From: an uncultured Oscillospiraceae bacterium
Lineage (GTDB): Bacteria > Bacillota > Clostridia > Oscillospirales > Oscillospiraceae
Direction: 5' to 3'
Assembly: GCA_900757655.1 (NCBI GenBank)
Contig: CAAEOT010000022.1
Location: 37,645 to 101,644 of the forward strand
DNA length: 64,000 nucleotides
Part shown: piece by piece, positions 51,711 to 60,749 of the stretch
Layout of the letters: every line of letters begins with the position of its first letter
Numbering within the stretch: the first letter of the stretch is position 1
Made by a program: the position numbers and the translations under genes
The notes under the pieces: generated by a model
Databases searched by the model: none
The model's input: the letters and a program-made list of their open reading frames with translations, nothing else
Told to the model about the DNA's origin: nothing

Positions 51711-51758
51711 TGGATTTCCCACCATTTTTTTGTTTTTCAGTGCTTCGCACAATGGAAC

Positions 51759-51769
51759 TGGTCTAACCA
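51759..51769. promoter_or_regulatory. GntR (FCD) operator upstream of the promoter
   Basis: TGGTCTAACCA, preceded by AAC, closely resembles the FadR site AACTGGTCNGACCAGTT. Its centre is 104 bases from the downstream site, about ten helical turns. Confidence 0.6.
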
Positions 51770-51823
51770 CAGCCATTGTATCGCCAACAAGCCGGACAGA
51801 TTTTGCGCTTTTGCAAACAATCA

Positions 51824-51851
51824 TTGACAAGACAGGCCGGCTTATTATAGT
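51824..51851 (+). promoter_or_regulatory. Sigma-A promoter of the pyrophosphatase gene
   Basis: TTGACA (51824-51829) is followed after 16 bases by TATAGT (51846-51851). Confidence 0.75.
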
Positions 51852-51890
51852 ATTGTCTGTCCAATCATGAAATCAAAGGAGCCTCACTTC

Positions 51891-53504
51891 ATGAATGAAA
51901 TTTACGTCACCGGCCACCGGAACCCGGACACGGACTCCGTCGTGGCCGCCATCTCCTATGCCGCGCTGCGCAACGCGCTCGGTGACCGCGACTATGTGGC
52001 CGCACACCTCGGCCACATCAGCGATGAGACGCAGCGTCTGCTCGACCGATTCGGCTTTCGTGCGCCGCGGACGCTGAGCAACGTCCGCACGCAGGTGCGC
52101 GATCTGGATTACGACACGCCGCCGGCGCTCAACTCCACCGTCACAATGGACCGCGCCTGGCACATCATGCGCGACCAGAACATTTCGGCCATGCCCATCA
52201 TCAACGAGGACGGCACGCTCTACGGCATGCTCTCCGCCGGGGACATCGCGGCCTACAGCATGCGCACGATCAGCGACCGGCACGTGGACGCGCTGCCGCT
52301 GTTCAACCTCCTGAGCGTCATCGAGGGGCGCATCCTCAACGACGGCGCCGAGCAGGTCGACCGCGTGTCCGGCGTAGTGACGATCGCCCTGCCGCAGAGC
52401 TGCGACAACCTGCTCTTCTCCGACCCCGACAGCATCATTCTCTGCGGCAACCAGCCGGATATGATCCGCCGCGCGCTCGACATCGGCGTGCAGTGCATCA
52501 TCCTCTGCCAGACCGACGTCGACCCCGCGTGGCTTGAAAACGCCGGCAAGACCTGCGTCATCTCCACCCCGCTCGATGCCAGCCGCGTGGCGCGGCTGGT
52601 GTATCAGGCGATCCCGATCTCCCGCCCGTGCAACACGGAGGATCTGGTCAGCTTCCACCTCGATGATTACATTGACGACGTGCGTGAGGTCGTGCTCGAG
52701 AGCCGCTACCGCTGCTACCCCGTGCTCGACGAGAACGAAAAGGTCGTCGGCACGCTCTCGCGCTATCACCTGCTGCGTCCGCGGCGCAAGCGCGTCGTAC
52801 TCGTCGACCACAACGAGATGGCGCAGGCCGTGCCCGGGCTCGAGCAGGCGGAAATTCTGGAGATCATCGACCACCACCGTCTGGCCGATATTCAGACCAC
52901 ACAGCCCATCCGCGTGCGCAACGAGCCCGTCGGCAGCACGACGACCATCATCACCAATATGTATCAGGAGCACGGCGTCATGCCGTCGCCGAACATGGCG
53001 GGTCTGATGGCGAGCGCCATTTTGTCCGACACGGTCATGTTCAAGTCCCCCACGTGCACGAAACGCGACATCGCCATGGCAGAGCGCATGGCCCGCATCG
53101 CCAACGTCCCGCTCAAGGAGCTGGGCAACCTGCTCTTTGCCGCCTCAAGCGCGGGCGACAAATCGGCCGAGGAGCTGTGCTTCACCGACTTCAAGGAGTT
53201 CCACATCGCCGACCACTATCTCGGCGTCGGTCAGGTCACGTCGCTCGACTCCGCCAAGGTGCTTGAGCGCAAGGACGAGCTGCTGGCCGTCATGGCCACG
53301 AAGCTCGAGCAGCAGCACTATGACATGATCGCGCTCATGGTCACGGACGTGCTCCTGGAGGGCACAAACCTGCTCTACATCGGCAGTGACGACACGATCC
53401 GCGCCGCCTTCTCGGTCGAGCCGAAGGACAGCGCCGTGTTCCTGCCCGGCGTGATGAGCCGCAAAAAACAGATCATCCCCATGCTGACCGCCCTTTGGGG
53501 CTGA
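51891..53504 (+). CDS. Manganese-dependent inorganic pyrophosphatase with CBS and DRTGG domains
   Basis: A 537-residue family II pyrophosphatase. VTGHRNPDTDSV, LVDHNEMAQ and IIDHHRLAD hold the metal ligands of the DHH domain, and SRKKQIIP near the end is the DHHA2 phosphate-binding motif. Between them (about 65-250) lie two CBS domains and a DRTGG domain, inserted as in the regulated CBS-PPases that respond to adenine nucleotides. It hydrolyses pyrophosphate in the cytoplasm. An AAGGAG site precedes the ATG at 51891. Confidence 0.94.
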   Translation: MNEIYVTGHRNPDTDSVVAAISYAALRNALGDRDYVAAHLGHISDETQRLLDRFGFRAPRTLSNVRTQVRDLDYDTPPALNSTVTMDRAWHIMRDQNISAMPIINEDGTLYGMLSAGDIAAYSMRTISDRHVDALPLFNLLSVIEGRILNDGAEQVDRVSGVVTIALPQSCDNLLFSDPDSIILCGNQPDMIRRALDIGVQCIILCQTDVDPAWLENAGKTCVISTPLDASRVARLVYQAIPISRPCNTEDLVSFHLDDYIDDVREVVLESRYRCYPVLDENEKVVGTLSRYHLLRPRRKRVVLVDHNEMAQAVPGLEQAEILEIIDHHRLADIQTTQPIRVRNEPVGSTTTIITNMYQEHGVMPSPNMAGLMASAILSDTVMFKSPTCTKRDIAMAERMARIANVPLKELGNLLFAASSAGDKSAEELCFTDFKEFHIADHYLGVGQVTSLDSAKVLERKDELLAVMATKLEQQHYDMIALMVTDVLLEGTNLLYIGSDDTIRAAFSVEPKDSAVFLPGVMSRKKQIIPMLTALWG

Positions 53505-53522
53505 GGCCGCATATACAAAAAG

Positions 53523-53558
53523 AGTCCGCACAGGCAGTGCCTGTGCGGACTTTTTTTG
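53523..53558. terminator. Bidirectional terminator
   Basis: AGTCCGCACAGGC (53523-53535) pairs perfectly with GCCTGTGCGGACT (53539-53551), then TTTTTT on plus and CTTTTTG on minus. Confidence 0.92.
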
Positions 53559-53560
53559 AT

Positions 53561-55582
53561 TCAATCCGTCATGCGCACGATGCGGTAATACGTGCGCGCC
53601 GTGAGCAGGTACACAAAGGTGTACAGCAGCGCAAAGACGCCGAACGTTCCGAGCGTGCACAGCAAAAACAGATGCACGTTCTGCAGCCCGAAGGCGAACA
53701 CGATCTGCTTGATGAGCGGAAACGCGAACGCGATGTGGATCGCCGCCGTCACAAGCGGCAGGAAGAACATGAGCAGCACCTGCGTGCGGATGGTCGCCTT
53801 GACCTCCTTCGGCGTCATGCCGACCTGCTGCATGATGCGGAAGCGTCCGCGGTCGTCATAGCCCTCGGAGACCTGCTTGTAGTAGATGATGAGCACCGTC
53901 GCAAACAGGAACACGAACCCGAGGAAAAAGCCGAGGAACAAAAAGCCGCCGTACGTGCTGCGCAGCGTGGGATAGCCGTCGGCGCGCATATCGGTCGTGT
54001 AATGCACGTTCGCCGCCTCGGCAGCAGACTCAAACGCGGGGTCGCTGAGCAGTGCGTGCAGCGCGTCGAGCTGCTCGTCGTCCGTGCCGGAGAGGTCGAA
54101 CTGGTATGTGTAATTGAGCATGCTGCGGGTGCCGCCGTGCTCGTTAGTATAGGCGTTTTGCTGCGCGCGCAGCTCGAGCACGCTGTCGAGATCCGGCACG
54201 ACCAGATACAGCGTGTGCAGACCCATGATGGAGCTGCCGCTGACGAGCGAGAAGCTATCGAGCTGCCGCAGCCGCAGCGTATCGCCGCCGAGCGTGAGCG
54301 TATCGCCAAAGGCTGCGCCGTCCGTCCATGCGAGCGCCTCGCCGGGCGCAAGCGTCACCTGCTCGCCGGTCAGGTCGGCATAGTCCTCCGTGTCCAGAAC
54401 CATGACGGTGTATTCATCGGCGCTCGAACCGGTGAGCTGCTTGCTCGTGAGATCGAGCGCATCGCCGCTGCGCAACGCGGAAAACCTGACGGTGCGATAG
54501 CCGTGCACGTTGCTCTGCGTGAGCCCCGTGCGCGTCATGGCATCATCCACCACCCGCAAAACCGGCGCGACGTCCGGCACCGTATTCGTCTGGGGGTCGG
54601 TCATGAGCGTGAGCGTCATATCCTGTGGCCAGCGCACGTCGGCGTAGGCATCCACGCCCTTATACAGGCTCACCGTGGTCGAGACCGTCACGAGTACCAT
54701 CGTCGAGAGGATGCAGATGCTCGCAAGACCGGCCGCGTTGCGGCTCATGCGGTAAATGAGACCGGAGACAGTGGCAAAGTGGCTGGTTTTATAGTAGTAA
54801 CGCCGGTTTTTTCGCAGCGCCTTGAGCACGACGACGCTCAGCGCGATGAACGTGAGATACGTGCCGATGATGACAAGGATGACCGCCGGGAAGAAATTCT
54901 GGATGGCGTACAAGGCCACGTTTGTGCGCAGGGAAATGAGATAGCCCGCGGCAAGGCACACCGCGCCGAGCAGTGCGAGGATCCACTTGCTGCGCGGCTC
55001 GCGCTCGCCCTCACTGCCGGCGCGCAGCAGCTGCACGGGGTTCGACAGATGGATGATGCGGATGGTATTGAGCAGCAGCAGCAAAAACAGCGCGCCGAAA
55101 AACACCACCGTACAGCCGATGCTCATCAGGCGGATGTTCAGTCCGAACGTGGCCTCCCCGCCGATGAGCCGCATGAGCACGAGCTGCAGGAGCTTGGAGA
55201 ACACACCCGCCGCCACGAGGCCGAAAAACAGCGCCATGGCCGCCGTATACAGCGACTCCCAGAAGAGCACGTAGGAGATGTGGCGCTTTTCCATGCCGAG
55301 GATGTTGTAGATGGCAAACTCGCGCTTGCGCTGCTTGGTGAAGGTACTGTTTGTATAAAAGAGGATGATGGCGGAAAACAGCGCCATGATCGACACGCCG
55401 AAACCGAGCACCTGACTGACGCTGCCGCCGTGCTGCATCTGGCCGAGATAGGGATCGCTCGCGAGCGTGAGGATGATGCAAAACAGCGCCACGATCACGA
55501 TGCAGGCCAGCAGATACGGCAGATAGAACCGGCGGTTTTTCTTCAGATTCGTCGCCGCCAGACGCGGGTAGAGGTTACGCAT
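53561..55582 (-). CDS. BceB-type ABC transporter permease (FtsX-like)
   Basis: A 673-residue permease. FtsX-like four-helix units lie at each end (REFAIYNILGMEKRHISYVL in the first, YDDRGRFRIMQQVGMTPKEV in the last), with about ten helices in all and a large extracellular domain (about 310-520) between helices 7 and 8. This layout is that of BceB/VraE-type detoxification transporters, which free lipid II-cycle intermediates from peptide antibiotics and signal to a paired kinase. The kinase and regulator genes are just upstream. It overlaps the ATPase gene by 8 bases. Confidence 0.92.
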   Translation of the reverse strand: MRNLYPRLAATNLKKNRRFYLPYLLACIVIVALFCIILTLASDPYLGQMQHGGSVSQVLGFGVSIMALFSAIILFYTNSTFTKQRKREFAIYNILGMEKRHISYVLFWESLYTAAMALFFGLVAAGVFSKLLQLVLMRLIGGEATFGLNIRLMSIGCTVVFFGALFLLLLLNTIRIIHLSNPVQLLRAGSEGEREPRSKWILALLGAVCLAAGYLISLRTNVALYAIQNFFPAVILVIIGTYLTFIALSVVVLKALRKNRRYYYKTSHFATVSGLIYRMSRNAAGLASICILSTMVLVTVSTTVSLYKGVDAYADVRWPQDMTLTLMTDPQTNTVPDVAPVLRVVDDAMTRTGLTQSNVHGYRTVRFSALRSGDALDLTSKQLTGSSADEYTVMVLDTEDYADLTGEQVTLAPGEALAWTDGAAFGDTLTLGGDTLRLRQLDSFSLVSGSSIMGLHTLYLVVPDLDSVLELRAQQNAYTNEHGGTRSMLNYTYQFDLSGTDDEQLDALHALLSDPAFESAAEAANVHYTTDMRADGYPTLRSTYGGFLFLGFFLGFVFLFATVLIIYYKQVSEGYDDRGRFRIMQQVGMTPKEVKATIRTQVLLMFFLPLVTAAIHIAFAFPLIKQIVFAFGLQNVHLFLLCTLGTFGVFALLYTFVYLLTARTYYRIVRMTD

Positions 55583-56342
55583 GGCGCTCACCGCCCGTTG
55601 CCAGCATCGTGAGCGTGTCAGAGATCTTCTGATAGAGCTGCTCATCCGAGCTCTCGCCGCGATAGATCTCGTGGAACACCTCGCCGTCCTTGATGAACAG
55701 CACGCGCGAGGCGTGGCTGGCCGCCTTGACCGAGTGCGTGACCATAAGGATGGTCTGGCCGCCGCGGTTGATCTCCTCGAACAGGCGCAGCAGCTCATCC
55801 GTTGCGCGCGAGTCGAGCGCGCCGGTCGGCTCGTCGGCCAGCACGAGCTTCGGCTGCGTGATGAGCGCACGGGCGACGGCCACGCGCTGCTTCTGGCCGC
55901 CGGAGAGCTCATACGGGAACTTCTGCAGCAGCTCCGCGATGCCGAGCTGCCGGGCGATGGGCGCGAGGCGCGCGGCCATCTCCGGATACGCCTTGCCTGC
56001 GAGCACGAGCGGCAGGAAGATGTTGTCCTGCACGGAGAACGTATCGAGCAGGTTGAACTCCTGGAACACGAAGCCGAGCTGCGAGCGGCGAAACGCCGCG
56101 ATCTCCCGCTCGGGGATCGTGCCCAGCGCCCGGCCGTCGAGCACGACCTCGCCGCCGGTGGGCTTGTCGAGCGCGGCAAGAATGTTGAGCAGCGTGGTCT
56201 TACCGCTGCCGCTCTCGCCCATGATGGCGACGTACTCGCCCTTCTCGACCGTGAAATTCACATCGCTGAGCGCCTGCACTTTCGTGCCGCCGAAGCGGGT
56301 GGTATAAATCTTCTGAACATGACGAACTTCCAAAAACGACAT
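55575..56342 (-). CDS. BceA-type ABC transporter ATPase
   Basis: A 255-residue ATPase of the MacB/LolD type: Walker A GESGSGKTT, Q-loop FVFQEFNLLDTF, signature LSGGQKQR, Walker B LVLADEPTGALD. It powers the BceB-like permease. The start at 56342 follows CAGGAGG. Its own promoter lies in the 107-bp gap after the kinase gene. Confidence 0.94.
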   Translation of the reverse strand: MSFLEVRHVQKIYTTRFGGTKVQALSDVNFTVEKGEYVAIMGESGSGKTTLLNILAALDKPTGGEVVLDGRALGTIPEREIAAFRRSQLGFVFQEFNLLDTFSVQDNIFLPLVLAGKAYPEMAARLAPIARQLGIAELLQKFPYELSGGQKQRVAVARALITQPKLVLADEPTGALDSRATDELLRLFEEINRGGQTILMVTHSVKAASHASRVLFIKDGEVFHEIYRGESSDEQLYQKISDTLTMLATGGERHA

Positions 56343-56372
56343 GACCGTTACCTCCTGTGTAATGACAGGCTC

Positions 56373-56447
56373 AGTATAAACCGCCGGGGAAATGGCTGCC
56401 ATACTTCCGGCTTACATTTTCCCGGCGGAAACTTACGATTCTGTAAG
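56373..56447 (-). promoter_or_regulatory. bceAB-type promoter with response-regulator site
   Basis: On minus the -10 box TATACT (56373-56378) lacks a good -35 box. Upstream, CTTAC (56432-56436) and GTAAG (56443-56447) form an inverted repeat with a 6-base gap, and another CTTAC lies 21 bases away (56411-56415). This is the pattern expected for activation by the BceR-like regulator. Confidence 0.5.
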
Positions 56448-56449
56448 GC

Positions 56450-57421
56450 TCACTCGACCTCGAGCGCGTCCTGCGCGAGTCCGATGCGCACCGTTGTGCC
56501 TACGCCGACCTCCGATGTGATGGCGATCGTGTGGCCGAGCTTTTCCAGAATGCGGCGGCAGAGATACAGGCCGATGCCCGTCGCGCGCTTGTCCGTGCGG
56601 CCGTTGCAGCCGGTGAAGCCCTTTTCAAACACGCGCGGCAGGTCCTCCGGCGCAATGCCGATGCCCGTGTCGCGGATGCAGAGCGTTTTGGGTTCCTCGA
56701 GTGTGATGGAGACCGAGCCGCTGCGGGTGTACTTGAGCGCGTTGGAGAGCACCTGCTCGATGACGAACAGCAGCCACTTTTCATCCGTGATAACATTCAC
56801 GTTCAGCGGCGCATACTCCAGACGCAGCTTCCGGCGGATGAACTGGGACGCAAACTTGCGCACCGCCTGCCGGACGATATCGTCCAGCACGTAGTTGCGG
56901 ATGACATAGTCCGACGACGTGCTCTCGAGCCGCAGGTAGCCGAGCACCATCTCCACATACTGCTCCACGCTCTGCAGCTGCTCGAGCAGGGCGCGCTGCT
57001 CATCCGTCTCCGCGTCCTGCAGCAGCAGGCGCATAGCGGCGAGGGGCGTCTTGATCTGGTGCGCCCAGACGGTGTAATACTCCACCAGATCCTGATAGCT
57101 GCGCTGGCTGCGCGTCATCTGCGCGCGCCGGTCGGCGTCGAGCGCGCGCACGAGCGCCTGATACTGTGCCTCGAGCATCCCGTCCGGTTCCGGCAGCTGC
57201 TCGGTGCTGAGCGTGATCTCCTGCTCCAGCCGCTGCAGCAGCCGCAGGCGCGCGGCAAACCGCCGGTAATCGACCGCAAACCACAGCGCCAGCAAAAACA
57301 GGCACACGAGTGCCGCGTACCCCGCCGCACCCAGCGGCAGCCGGTAGAGCCAGAACACGAGCGTATAGACCGCCAGCGCGATGAGCGCCTTGCGGTTTTC
57401 CTTCACATATGCGCCAAACAT
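56450..57421 (-). CDS. BceS-type intramembrane-sensing histidine kinase
   Basis: A 323-residue kinase with two N-terminal helices (about 12-47) and almost no outside loop, so it senses through the transporter. WAHQIKTPLAAMRLLLQD carries the phosphorylated His, NALKYTRSG the N box, RDTGIGIAPEDLPRVFEKGFTG, split over G1/F boxes, and GIGLYLCRRI the G2 box. It overlaps nothing but lies 11 bases after the regulator gene. The start at 57421 follows GAGGGAG; an ATG at 57436 is an alternative. Confidence 0.92.
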   Translation of the reverse strand: MFGAYVKENRKALIALAVYTLVFWLYRLPLGAAGYAALVCLFLLALWFAVDYRRFAARLRLLQRLEQEITLSTEQLPEPDGMLEAQYQALVRALDADRRAQMTRSQRSYQDLVEYYTVWAHQIKTPLAAMRLLLQDAETDEQRALLEQLQSVEQYVEMVLGYLRLESTSSDYVIRNYVLDDIVRQAVRKFASQFIRRKLRLEYAPLNVNVITDEKWLLFVIEQVLSNALKYTRSGSVSITLEEPKTLCIRDTGIGIAPEDLPRVFEKGFTGCNGRTDKRATGIGLYLCRRILEKLGHTIAITSEVGVGTTVRIGLAQDALEVE

Positions 57422-57432
57422 ACCCTTCTCCC

Positions 57433-58104
57433 TCATTCGATGAGATAGCCGAGGCCCTTTTTCGTCGTGATATAATCCGGCAGACCGGCGGCCTCGAGCT
57501 TGCGGCGCAGGCGGGCGATGTTGACCGTGAGTGTGTTCTCGTCCACAAAGCTGTCCGTCTCCCAGAGCTTTTCCATGAGCGTCTCGCGGCTGACGACGCT
57601 GCCCTTGCGCTCAAGCAACGTCTGCAGGATGCGATAGTCGTTTTTCGTCAGCTCGATGCGCTGCCCCTGATACGTCAGGCTCGCGTCCGCCGTGTTGAGC
57701 ATGGCGCCGCGGTGCTCGAGCGTGGGCGCGGGCGCGGCAAAATCATACGTGCGGCGCAAAATGGCCTGGATCTTCGCCAGCAGCACGTTCAGGTCAAAGG
57801 GCTTGGCGATGAAATCGTCGCCGCCCATGTTCATGGCCATGACGATGTTCATATTGTCCGACGCCGAGGAGAGGAACACGACCGGCACGTTCGACACGCG
57901 CCGCAGCTCCTGGCACCAGTGGTAGCCGTTATAAAACGGGAGCGTGATGTCGAGCAGCACGAGCTGCGGGTCAAACGCCGTGCACTCGGCAAGCACATTG
58001 CGGAAATCCTCCGCGCAGCGCACGTCAAAGCCCCACGTCGTCAGGTGCTTTTGCAGCGCGGCGGCAATGGCCGCGTCGTCCTCCACGATAAAAATGCGGT
58101 GCAT
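57433..58104 (-). CDS. BceR-type OmpR-family response regulator
   Basis: A 223-residue regulator. Residues 1-115 form the receiver (VEDDAAIAAAL, phospho-Asp in LVLLDITLPF, Thr/Ser and Lys in FIAKPFD); residues 130-223 form the winged helix (NTLTVNIARLRRKLE). It is activated by the kinase that follows and should switch on the bceAB genes downstream. Confidence 0.94.
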   Translation of the reverse strand: MHRIFIVEDDAAIAAALQKHLTTWGFDVRCAEDFRNVLAECTAFDPQLVLLDITLPFYNGYHWCQELRRVSNVPVVFLSSASDNMNIVMAMNMGGDDFIAKPFDLNVLLAKIQAILRRTYDFAAPAPTLEHRGAMLNTADASLTYQGQRIELTKNDYRILQTLLERKGSVVSRETLMEKLWETDSFVDENTLTVNIARLRRKLEAAGLPDYITTKKGLGYLIE

Positions 58105-58123
58105 GAGATCCCTCCCGGGCAGA

Positions 58124-58162
58124 AAAAAATAGCAGGTGCGGTTGGCCCCGCACCTGCTATTT
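58124..58162 (-). terminator. Terminator after the zinc peptidase gene
   Basis: AAATAGCAGGTGCGG (58127-58141) pairs with CCGCACCTGCTATTT (58148-58162); on minus a run of seven T follows. The bceR promoter -10 box overlaps its base. Confidence 0.88.
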
Positions 58163-58187
58163 TACGATAGTTTGGCTCCGATTGCAA
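58159..58187 (-). promoter_or_regulatory. Sigma-A promoter of bceRS
   Basis: On minus, TTGCAA (58182-58187) is followed after 17 bases by TAAAAT (58159-58164). It overlaps the terminator of the gene before it. Confidence 0.68.
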
Positions 58188-58195
58188 CGGCTGTG

Positions 58196-58900
58196 TCAAT
58201 CCCGGCGGCGATTGCCGTAGAGGATGATGAGCCGCAGCAGCTGCGCAAACGACACCAGCAGCGCCGCAACATACGTCATGGCGGCCGCCCGCAGCACGCT
58301 GCGCGCACCGCGCAGCTCGTCGTCCGTGAGCAGGTTGCGCGACTCGATGGCAGCCAGCGCCCGGCGGGAAGCGTTAAACTCCACCGGCAGTGTCGCAAGC
58401 TGGAACACCGTCACGAGGCCGAAGAGCAGGATGCCCGCCCAGACGAGCACCGACCAGTTAAAGATCAGCCCCGCGATGAGCAGCGGCCACGAGAGATTCG
58501 AGCCGATGCGCGTGGCCGGAATGATGGCCGCGCGGATGCGGATGGGCGCATAATCCGTGGCATACTGCACGGCGTGGCCGGCCTCGTGCGCCGCGACGCC
58601 CACGGCCGCGATCGACGCGACGCCGTAGACCTCGTCCGAGAGGCGGATGACCTTCGCCTGCGGGTCGAAATGGTCGGTCAGCTTACCGGAAATGTGCTCA
58701 ATGCGCACATCCGTGATGCCGTTGGCCTGCAGGATGCGCTGCGCCGCCTGCGCGCCGGTCAGGCCGCTCGTGCAGCGCACACGCGCATAGCGCGAAAACG
58801 CGCTCTTGACCTGGATCTGCGCAATGAGCGCGATGAGCAGCGCCGGCACGACCAGCAGCAGATACGTTGTATCAAAGCCATAATAATAACCGTTGTACAT
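58196..58900 (-). CDS. Zinc metallopeptidase, YugP-like membrane protein
   Basis: A 234-residue membrane protein of the Zn_peptidase_2 family. VGVAAHEAGHAVQYAT holds the HExGH-type site (HEAGH). Helices lie at about 10-28, 140-165 and 195-225. Function is not established; it is widespread in Firmicutes. The ATG at 58900 follows AGAAAGGACG. It is a single-gene unit. Confidence 0.9.
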   Translation of the reverse strand: MYNGYYYGFDTTYLLLVVPALLIALIAQIQVKSAFSRYARVRCTSGLTGAQAAQRILQANGITDVRIEHISGKLTDHFDPQAKVIRLSDEVYGVASIAAVGVAAHEAGHAVQYATDYAPIRIRAAIIPATRIGSNLSWPLLIAGLIFNWSVLVWAGILLFGLVTVFQLATLPVEFNASRRALAAIESRNLLTDDELRGARSVLRAAAMTYVAALLVSFAQLLRLIILYGNRRRD

Positions 58901-58929
58901 GGCAGTCGTCCTTTCTGGTTCGTGCTGCT

Positions 58930-58958
58930 ATTTTACCGCCAAAGCGCGCGCGCGTCAA
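58930..58958 (-). promoter_or_regulatory. Sigma-A promoter of the zinc peptidase gene
   Basis: On minus, TTGACG (58953-58958) is followed after 17 bases by TAAAAT (58930-58935). Confidence 0.75.
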
Positions 58959-59015
58959 CCAGTGGCACGGATTTGCACAACACGGTGTTTTTGCGCGAAT
59001 ATCCCCCCACCGGGC

Positions 59016-59043
59016 TTGCGCGGCCGTTGTTTTTTGTTATACT
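59016..59043 (+). promoter_or_regulatory. Sigma-A promoter of the second ECF operon
   Basis: TTGCGC (59016-59021) is followed after 16 bases by TATACT (59038-59043). Confidence 0.6.
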
Positions 59044-59067
59044 TGTGTCAAATACACGATAAAGAGT

Positions 59068-59907
59068 ATGGACGATCTGATCATGATTGATGCACACGAC
59101 ATTCGATTTTCCTACGACGGGCCGGGCGGCCGCCGTTCGCTCAACGGCGCGAAGCTGCACGTCGCACCCGGCGAGCTCGTGGCCGTGCTCGGGCACAACG
59201 GCTGCGGCAAATCCACGCTCGTCAAGCACTTCAACGCTCTGCTGCCGCTGCAGCACGGCACGCTGACCGTCGACGGCATGGACGCCGCCGACCCCGACAA
59301 CCGCTGGGCGCTGCGGCGCAAAGTCGGCATGGTGTTTCAAAATCCGGACAACCAGTTCGTGTCCACGATCGTGGGCGAGGATGTGGCCTTCGGGCTGGAA
59401 AACTACGGCGTGCCGGAAGCCGAGATCCCTGCGCGCGTGGCCGCGGCGCTCGCAGCCGTGGACATGGCGGGCTATGAAAACCGCGCGACGCACACGCTCT
59501 CCGGCGGGCAAAAGCAGCGCGTGGCGCTGGCCGGCGTGCTGGCCCTGTCCCCGGACATTCTGGTGTTCGACGAAGCCACCGCCATGCTCGACCCCGACGG
59601 CCGGCAGGAGGTGCTGCACACGATCCACCGCCTGCACACGCAGCAGCACAAGACCGTCGTCATGATCACGCACTATATTGAAGAAGCCATCGGCGCCGAC
59701 CGCGTCTATCTCATCCACAACGGCAAAATGATCGCCGACGGCACGGCGCGCGAGATGCTCACGCAGCCGGAGCTGCTGGCCGCGGCAGGGCTCACGCCGC
59801 CGATGCCGGTGCAGATGTACTATGACCTGAAGCAGGCCGGGATCGTGCTCGCCCGCTGCCCGCTGACACTTGAGGAGCTTGCGGAGGAACTATGCCGATC
59901 ACAGTAA
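59068..59907 (+). CDS. ecfA1: ECF transporter ATPase EcfA1
   Basis: A 279-residue ATPase: Walker A GHNGCGKST, Q-loop FQNPDNQFV, signature LSGGQKQR and Walker B LVFDEATAMLDP (DEA, typical of EcfA1). With EcfA2 and EcfT it drives vitamin or metal import. The start is ATG 59068 with a weak AAAGAG before it; ATG 59083 is an alternative. The gene overlaps ecfA2 by 16 bases. Confidence 0.93.
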   Translation: MDDLIMIDAHDIRFSYDGPGGRRSLNGAKLHVAPGELVAVLGHNGCGKSTLVKHFNALLPLQHGTLTVDGMDAADPDNRWALRRKVGMVFQNPDNQFVSTIVGEDVAFGLENYGVPEAEIPARVAAALAAVDMAGYENRATHTLSGGQKQRVALAGVLALSPDILVFDEATAMLDPDGRQEVLHTIHRLHTQQHKTVVMITHYIEEAIGADRVYLIHNGKMIADGTAREMLTQPELLAAAGLTPPMPVQMYYDLKQAGIVLARCPLTLEELAEELCRSQ

Positions 59908-60749
59908 CGAATCTGACGTGTGTCTACGGCGCGGGGACACCTTTTGAGGTCACTGCGCTGCGCGATGTATCCGTCACAGTCGAAAACGGCAGCTTCGTCG
60001 GCATCCTCGGCCGCACCGGCTGCGGCAAGTCCACGCTCATTCAGATCATGGCCGGTCTGCTCACGCCGACGGCCGGCACCGTCATGCTCGACGGGCAGGA
60101 CATCCACGCCCGCCGATATGACCGCAGCATTCTGCGGCGCAAGGTCGGCATCGTGTTCCAGTACCCGGAGTGTCAGCTCTTTGAAACGACCGTGGAAAAG
60201 GACGTGGCCTTCGGCCTGAAGCACAGCGGCCTGAGCGCCGCCGAAAAGCAGGCGCGCGTGCGCTGGGCGCTCGAAACGGTTGGCTTCTCGTTCGAGAAGA
60301 TCCACGACCAGCCGCCGATGGGCCTCTCCGGCGGAGAAAAGCGGCGCGTGGCCATCGCGGGCGTGCTGGCAACAAGGCCGGAGTATCTCATTCTCGACGA
60401 GCCGATCGCGGGCCTTGACCCGCTCGGCCGCGAGGCGTTTTTGCAACTCATCACCGAGCTCAATCGCGGCGGCATGACCATCCTCATGGTCTCGCACAAC
60501 GCCGACTGTCTGGGCGCGTATGCCCGACGGCTGCTCGTGCTGGAGGACGGGCAGCTCGTGCGCGACGGCACGCCGGAGGAGATCTACGCCGACCTCGACT
60601 GGATGCGCGCGCACCGGCTGGGCGTGCCGCAGAGCCGCACCGCCGCCGCTCTGCTCCAACAGGGCGGGCTGGACATTCCGCAGGACATTGCAAGCTATGA
60701 CGCGCTGCTCGCGGCCGTGCTGCGCGCGAAGGGCGGTGGCCGCCCATGA
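59892..60749 (+). CDS. ecfA2: ECF transporter ATPase EcfA2
   Basis: A 285-residue ATPase: Walker A GRTGCGKST, Q-loop FQYPECQLF (the usual EcfA2 form), signature LSGGEKRR and Walker B LILDEPIAGLDP. It is the partner of the gene before it and overlaps ecfT by 4 bases. Confidence 0.94.
   Translation: MPITVTNLTCVYGAGTPFEVTALRDVSVTVENGSFVGILGRTGCGKSTLIQIMAGLLTPTAGTVMLDGQDIHARRYDRSILRRKVGIVFQYPECQLFETTVEKDVAFGLKHSGLSAAEKQARVRWALETVGFSFEKIHDQPPMGLSGGEKRRVAIAGVLATRPEYLILDEPIAGLDPLGREAFLQLITELNRGGMTILMVSHNADCLGAYARRLLVLEDGQLVRDGTPEEIYADLDWMRAHRLGVPQSRTAAALLQQGGLDIPQDIASYDALLAAVLRAKGGGRP

Noticed and set aside
53495..55612. A 705-codon open frame on plus, opposite the BceB-like permease
   Set aside because: It is very rich in Arg, His, Glu and Gln, has no recognisable domain, and mirrors a clear permease gene. 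Long antisense frames are expected in GC-rich DNA.
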